Shown here piece by piece: positions 6,373-7,087 of a DNA stretch of 7,087 nucleotides. A program made the translations under genes and the position numbers. How positions within the stretch are numbered: the first letter of the stretch is position 1; each line of letters begins with the position of its first letter. Origin of the DNA: Sphingomonadaceae bacterium (lineage in GTDB: Bacteria; Pseudomonadota; Alphaproteobacteria; Sphingomonadales; Sphingomonadaceae); contig CANFIV010000075.1 in assembly GCA_947446935.1 (NCBI GenBank), positions 1-7,087 of the forward strand, read 5' to 3'. Below the pieces are notes generated by a model. That model did no database searches. It saw only the letters and a list, made by a program, of their open reading frames with translations, and was not told where the DNA came from.

Positions 6373-6389
6373 TTGGCCACTTCGGCCAA
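6373..6389. repeat. Palindrome TTGGCC-5-GGCCAA
   Basis: Perfect 6-base arms with loop ACTTC can form a small hairpin on either strand. It is followed three bases later by another GGCC-based palindrome. No T run follows, so it does not look like a terminator. Confidence 0.5.
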
Positions 6390-6391
6390 GC

Positions 6392-6415
6392 ATGGCCGCT
6401 TGCGGTCTCGGCCAT
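6392..6415. repeat. Palindrome ATGGCC-12-GGCCAT
   Basis: Perfect 6-base arms (6392-6397 and 6410-6415) flank 12 bases that themselves allow partial pairing. The adjoining GGCC palindrome makes this a tandem pair of related hairpins, a layout common in dispersed palindromic repeats, but the copy number in the genome cannot be seen from this window. Confidence 0.4.
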
Positions 6416-6446
6416 TAGCAGGAAAGATCGCCGCTCACCGCTTGAG

Positions 6447-6555
6447 CCTTCGCCCCCGTGCAGGACGGGCCAACTCCGCATGACCGTATCGGCAGTCCTG
6501 CCCTGCTTCTGCCTTGTTGCGGCCACCATTCTGACGACTATTGCGGGGGCGAAGG
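6447..6555. repeat. Perfect 12-base inverted repeat enclosing 85 bases, with nested hairpin
   Basis: CCTTCGCCCCCG (6447-6458) and CGGGGGCGAAGG (6544-6555) are exact reverse complements. Inside them GCAGGAC (6460-6466) and GTCCTGC (6495-6501) form a second perfect pair with a 28-base loop. The arms could form a long stem in RNA of either sense, extendable by two G-U pairs when read on the plus strand. The right arm ends 28 bases before the downstream ATG and 15 bases before its ribosome binding site. A perfect 12-base match in so short a spacer is unlikely by chance, though the GC-rich background raises the odds. Confidence 0.55.
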
Positions 6556-6587
6556 TGTTCTCCGCTCCCGAGGGAGAAACGAAATGA
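6480..6587 (+). CDS. Possible 35-residue hydrophobic small protein
   Basis: ATG 6480 opens 35 codons ending in TGA at 6585-6587, overlapping the next gene's ATG as ATGA. Residues 3-24 are mostly hydrophobic (VSAVLPCFCLVAATILTTIA), and the tail after that is short and polar, so it would be a single-span membrane peptide with its C-terminus after KVFSAPEGETK. The frame extends upstream to a TTG at 6348, but that part is not protein-like. Against it: the only purine-rich site, AGGAC (6462-6466), is 13 bases upstream, and the ORF lies across the inverted-repeat arms. I recognise no family. It may be chance. Confidence 0.2.
   Translation: MTVSAVLPCFCLVAATILTTIAGAKVFSAPEGETK
6571..6577 (+). promoter_or_regulatory. 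Ribosome binding site of the histone deacetylase-like gene
   Basis: AGGGAGA ends 6 bases before ATG 6584, giving a clear Shine-Dalgarno match at good spacing and fixing that start. Confidence 0.7.
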
Positions 6588-7087
6588 GCGACGCCACCCT
6601 GTTCCTTACCGACGAGCGCACCTTCTGGCATTGCACCGGGGTTCAGGCGCTGTTCTTTCCGATCGGTGATTGGGTCGAGCCGCCCTCGGGCAGCTATGGC
6701 GCCGATACTCCGGCATCGAAGCGCCGCATGCTCAATCTCGTCCGCGTCGCCGGGTTGGACAAGCATCTGGAAGAGCGCAGCGCCGCACCGGCCACGCGCG
6801 AAGATCTGCTGCGCATCCATCCCGCCAGCTACATCGACGAATTCAAGCGGCTGAGTGACGCCGGCGGCGGCGAGCTCGGGCTCTATGCGCCGTTCAGCAA
6901 GGGCGGCTTCGAGATTGCCACGCTTTCCGCAGGGCTCGCCATCGAAGCGGTCGACGCGGTTGTCACGGGCCGTGCGCGCAATTCCTATGCTCTGTGCCGC
7001 CCGGCCGGGCACCATTGCCTCGCCGACCAGCCGATGGGCTTCTGCCTGCTGGCCAACATTCCGATCGCAATCGACGCAGCCAAGGCG
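6584..7087 (+). CDS. Class II histone deacetylase / acetylpolyamine amidohydrolase-like protein, N-terminal part
   Basis: This is a zinc-dependent deacetylase of the arginase-deacetylase fold; bacterial members remove acetyl groups from polyamines, other acetylated amines or lysine side chains, probably in the cytosol. The gene runs off the right edge after 168 codons of an expected 340-380. Visible family marks are FWHCTG near the start (14-19), the run from TPASKRRMLNLV (42-53), RIHPASYIDEFK (78-89), GGFEIATLSAGLA (107-119) and ALCRPAGHHC (136-145), where His143 and His144 are the tandem catalytic histidines, followed by MGFCLLANIPIAI (151-163). The usual (R/N)PPGHH reads RPAGHH here. The zinc ligands lie beyond the window. 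It resembles HdaH-type class II enzymes more than AphA-type ones, but the substrate cannot be told. The long structured spacer before it suggests a separate transcription unit from pxpABC. Confidence 0.9.
   Translation, partial: MSDATLFLTDERTFWHCTGVQALFFPIGDWVEPPSGSYGADTPASKRRMLNLVRVAGLDKHLEERSAAPATREDLLRIHPASYIDEFKRLSDAGGGELGLYAPFSKGGFEIATLSAGLAIEAVDAVVTGRARNSYALCRPAGHHCLADQPMGFCLLANIPIAIDAAKA

Larger units (their letters stand above)
6309..6583. other. Structured intergenic spacer upstream of the histone deacetylase-like gene
   Basis: About 275 bases separate pxpC from the next clear gene, far more than any other spacing here. Going rightward it holds a weak terminator-like hairpin, two short palindromes (6373-6389 and 6392-6415), a perfect 12-base inverted repeat with arms at 6447-6458 and 6544-6555, and a 7-base hairpin nested within it. 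It may contain the promoter of the downstream gene, but I find no convincing -35/-10 pair; TTGTTG (6514-6519) is the best -35 candidate and is poor. A structured 5' leader, a small RNA or a decayed palindromic repeat element would all fit. I recognise no known RNA family. Confidence 0.45.

Noticed and set aside
6348..6479. TTG-started upstream part of the small ORF before the deacetylase
   Set aside because: No ribosome site, basic low-complexity translation, and it crosses the palindromes and terminator-like element. Only the hydrophobic end from 6480 is worth considering.
6305..7015. 236-codon open frame on the minus strand across the spacer and the deacetylase gene
   Set aside because: It is antisense to a well-supported deacetylase start and has no recognisable domain. 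I considered it as an explanation for the spacer but found no support.

Overview
The window looks like chromosomal DNA from a high-GC alphaproteobacterium. A sphingomonad-type genome is my best guess, from base composition, the strong G/C preference at third codon positions and the style of the protein families. That placement is inference and rests on no marker gene. Six genes are complete or nearly so, and the window cuts a gene at each end. No tRNA, rRNA, CRISPR array, transposase or phage gene is visible.

Left block (1-2591, plus strand): the 3' part of eutB, then eutC and an ethanolamine permease gene (eat type), packed with 1-4 base overlaps. Together they import ethanolamine and split it with adenosylcobalamin-dependent ethanolamine ammonia-lyase into acetaldehyde and ammonia. 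No microcompartment shell genes are visible, so this resembles the short cytosolic ethanolamine pathway rather than the large enteric eut operon.

Middle (2585-3739, minus strand): one acyl-CoA dehydrogenase gene. It converges on the permease with a 7-base overlap of the gene ends. The usual C-terminal catalytic Glu position appears to be Gln, while a Glu sits where isovaleryl-CoA and long-chain acyl-CoA dehydrogenases keep their base. Its start codon has no Shine-Dalgarno sequence and a stop lies just upstream, so it may be read from a leaderless or nearly leaderless mRNA.

Divergent spacer (3740-3883): 144 bases serving both the dehydrogenase and the next operon. It holds a near-perfect 11-base direct repeat and a possible 44-codon leader ORF with a strong ribosome binding site, which overlaps the pxpA start by 8 bases.

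Right block (3884-6308, plus strand): pxpA, pxpB and pxpC, each overlapping the next by 4 bases, encoding an ATP-dependent 5-oxoprolinase complex. PxpB and PxpC differ from the enteric forms at several signature positions.

Far right (6309-7087): a roughly 275-base spacer rich in inverted repeats, including a perfect 12-base pair of arms 85 bases apart with a 7-base hairpin nested inside and a possible 35-residue hydrophobic small ORF. It is followed by the first 168 codons of a class II histone deacetylase-like amidohydrolase. A loose common theme is nitrogen and carbon recovery from small amines and amides (ethanolamine, 5-oxoproline, perhaps acetylated polyamines). I see no wholly new system. 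The items most worth checking are the two non-coding spacers and the dehydrogenase active site.
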